A stretch of 64,000 nt of DNA from Anseranas semipalmata (lineage: Eukaryota > Chordata > Aves > Anseriformes > Anseranatidae), in NCBI GenBank assembly GCA_013399115.1, contig VXAA01003830.1:748208-812207 (forward strand), written 5' to 3'. The translations under genes were made by a program, and so were the position numbers. Each line of letters opens with the position of its first letter. Position 1 is the first letter of the stretch. The notes under the pieces were generated by a model, which ran no database searches, was not told the DNA's origin, and saw nothing but the letters and a program-made list of their open reading frames with translations. Shown one piece after another: positions 61,801 to 64,000 of the stretch.

Positions 61801-64000
61801 CCCCGGAGGCCCAGCAGCTCCCAGCACCCTTCCAGGGCTGTGCTGCTCAGAGCTGGCACCCCCAGCACAGCTATGCCAAGTTTGTTTGCTTTTTACTTCT
61901 TGTCCTTGGGTAAAGAGGCTGAGGAAGCATTATATTCAGTCTTGTCACGGGGCAAGCAAACGGGTTAATCCATCACTGCCACACGGTATCACTGCCTTTC
62001 TGATGTTGCCTGATTTCAAAACAAGACTTAAAGCATTTCTGACCTGGACCATTAGTTATTACCATGCTCTGCTCAGTGGCCTTCCACAAACATTTCTGCA
62101 GCACCTGCAGATGCTTTTGATATACTGCAGCTACTGTTTAGCCACAGGTTAACTCAGAAGCAGTCCTTCCTTTGCAGTCAGTTCACTTGCTTTCTAGCTG
62201 GTATCACAGCAATTACATTTTCTCCCCTTTGACTTATCAGACCCTGTCCTTTCCCCCCTAATAGATCTGTGTGCCTTTCTGAAGGTTTCAATAATAGGAT
62301 ATAGGAATCCTAACCAGCCCTAAATATTATCTCAAGGCATACAATTTCTAGAGGGCTCGGTTTCTTCACAGAGAAGCTTTCATGGTCAATTAAAGTAGGG
62401 ATTGTCAAGAAATCTACTTTCAAACTCCAGAAAATTGTTTGGGTTGGCACTTTTTAAAGAATATAATTTTTAGAAGAAATATAACAGTTGTGTGACAGAA
62501 AAAGTTGACTAAGTCTTTTCTTTGCAGATTTACTCATAACGATAGGGAGCTTGATTTTCTGTGACTCTACAAGTCATATTATTTCCTATTCAGACAATTG
62601 GTGGATATTAATGAAAATCCCAGAAGTTTTATACATTGCAGAAGGGGTGGTTATTCATCTCAGAATCCCTGCTGAGCGTATATTTTCTGCAGTTATTGTC
62701 CAAGCTCCCTACAAACTCCCTGTGCATCTATATAAATCAGACAGGGGCTGACAGAGGAGGCTTCTTCTGATTTATCAGCTGGCTATCTCTGCAATCTGGC
62801 AAACTACCTAAGCCCAGAGAATTGCTGTGATTTCTCAAGATCATTAATAGCACGTGTAGCAAAAGCTCCTTCTGAGGCTCAGCCCTGTACCCTAATTAGA
62901 GAAATCAAAGCATTTCTCGGTTTGGGTGTTGATTATTAATGTTTGATTTTCATCTTTTCAGTCAGCACAAATAATACTCTGAGCTATAGATGACCAACAA
63001 TTTTCAAAGCAATAAAAATGTGTAGATATCATCAATAGATGAGATTAGAGATGTTGTCTGTATTGCATTTATAACTGGCCTGCATTACAATGAACATGTG
63101 CAGTTTAACGCAGTTAAAGATAATCTGTATCGCTTGCTAAACACATTCCATCAGTTTTACATTTATGCAGCTAAAGGCAAATGTTTAAACATTTGGTTAA
63201 TGCACCATATGTCTAAAATGTTTTAGTTCCATCTGACATTTTAAAAATATTTTTATTTCAGTGGTAGCTCACTGAGTAAATTCATTTCTTCTAGAGCTGG
63301 GTATCCCATACCCCTTTTTGCCATAGCATTTCTAGACCTGTCTGCCATGATGTCTTAATTTTTTGGCTCACTAATCTAATTTAATCTAATGTAATTGGTT
63401 TGGCAGCTCCATTAACTTTTTTTTTCTTTGCATGTAGGTGCTAAATGAGGCAGAATGTGTGCATGTTATGTGAGGCTGCCTTTTTCCACTCGCCCATTTT
63501 AAAGCACGATGGCGATTTTCTGGACAGAAGCAAGAAAAGTGGGATGACACAGCCCCTCTATGAAACCCACCTGGCAGCAAATGAAGCTTCCTTCATGGCA
63601 GACTAGCAGCAAAGCTTTCTGGCAAACAATGGCACAGCGTAGATCAGAATCAACTTTGCACAGACTGCCCTGGGTGACTCATGAGCATGAAAACTGTACC
63701 TCAAGAAGACCCTACACAGCCAAATACAAAGGCAAGAGAGAGACAAGACAGAACCAAGAGTCTGCCTGTCTTGGGAATTTAGATTTGGTAATGGCTGTGA
63801 ACCCTCACTACTTCAGTCTGTGCTTTGGCATCCTCATAACATTAGGCAAAAATATCCAACCAGATATTTTTGCTTATGTATTTTCAGTTGATGACTACTT
63901 CTTCACACATAACTAGCACTCTAGTTTTGAAAAAGCTGTAGCTGTCTGGAAATCCTCTACTGAGGACAATAATGTGATAACATTTTAAGCAAGACACAAA
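58857..64000. other. Intergenic region at the right end
   Basis: No exon is recognised. A CpG-rich patch lies at about 61190-61430. From about 62530 to 63200 the sequence is unique, AT-rich and rich in homeodomain-like TAAT/ATTA cores, which is how many conserved enhancers look. The last kilobase shows only short chance open frames. Confidence 0.55.
61190..61430. promoter_or_regulatory. Isolated CpG-rich patch (possible CpG island)
   Basis: By hand count this 240-bp stretch has about 19 CpG and roughly 70% G+C, against a background poor in both. That gives an observed/expected ratio a little above 0.6, near the classical island threshold. Open frames on both strands across it (61068-61542) are expected from the low stop-codon density of GC-rich DNA and are not called. 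It might mark the promoter of an unannotated RNA or a distal regulatory element. Confidence 0.45.

Noticed and set aside
17859..64000. EXT1 exons, expected next to MED30
   Set aside because: No sequence resembling EXT1 was recognised. In human the interval is long, so EXT1 probably lies beyond the window.

Overview
This is vertebrate nuclear DNA, almost certainly from a bird. Most of it is non-coding and fairly AT-rich. The single recognisable protein gene is split by introns with GT-AG borders. The dominant dispersed repeat is the CR1 LINE, including copies that end in the avian-type 3' tail (ATTCTATGAT-like). The species cannot be named from what is seen.

Positions 1 to about 17,860 hold the whole coding part of MED30, the gene for Mediator complex subunit 30, on the + strand. 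A CpG-rich promoter and 5' UTR (1-270) lead into four coding exons: 271-444, 1460-1618, 6712-6822 and 17331-17426. They join without any frame break into a 179-residue protein, and all three introns are phase 0. Introns 2 and 3 carry several CR1 fragments. Three candidate poly(A) signals lie 120-430 bp after the stop codon.

Positions from about 17,860 to 64,000 look intergenic. In human, the gene after MED30 on chromosome 8q24 is EXT1; no EXT1 exon is recognised here, so the window probably ends inside the MED30-EXT1 interval. The stretch holds more CR1 pieces: a two-copy block at 25.9-27.2 kb that contains a 60-N assembly gap, a fairly well preserved 3' end at 28.5 kb, an old copy at 41.3 kb and an internal reverse-transcriptase fragment at 58.5 kb. 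It also holds a perfect (ATT)22 microsatellite, a GT microsatellite, a run of G-tracts with G-quadruplex potential near 44.9 kb, an isolated CpG-rich patch near 61.3 kb, and unique AT-rich stretches that could be conserved regulatory elements.

No operon, CRISPR array, tRNA, rRNA or recognisable non-CR1 mobile element was found, and nothing in the window amounts to a previously undescribed system. The leads worth checking are a splice-bounded open frame 1.5 kb downstream of MED30, the isolated CpG-rich patch, the G-tract cluster, and a short upstream ORF in front of MED30.
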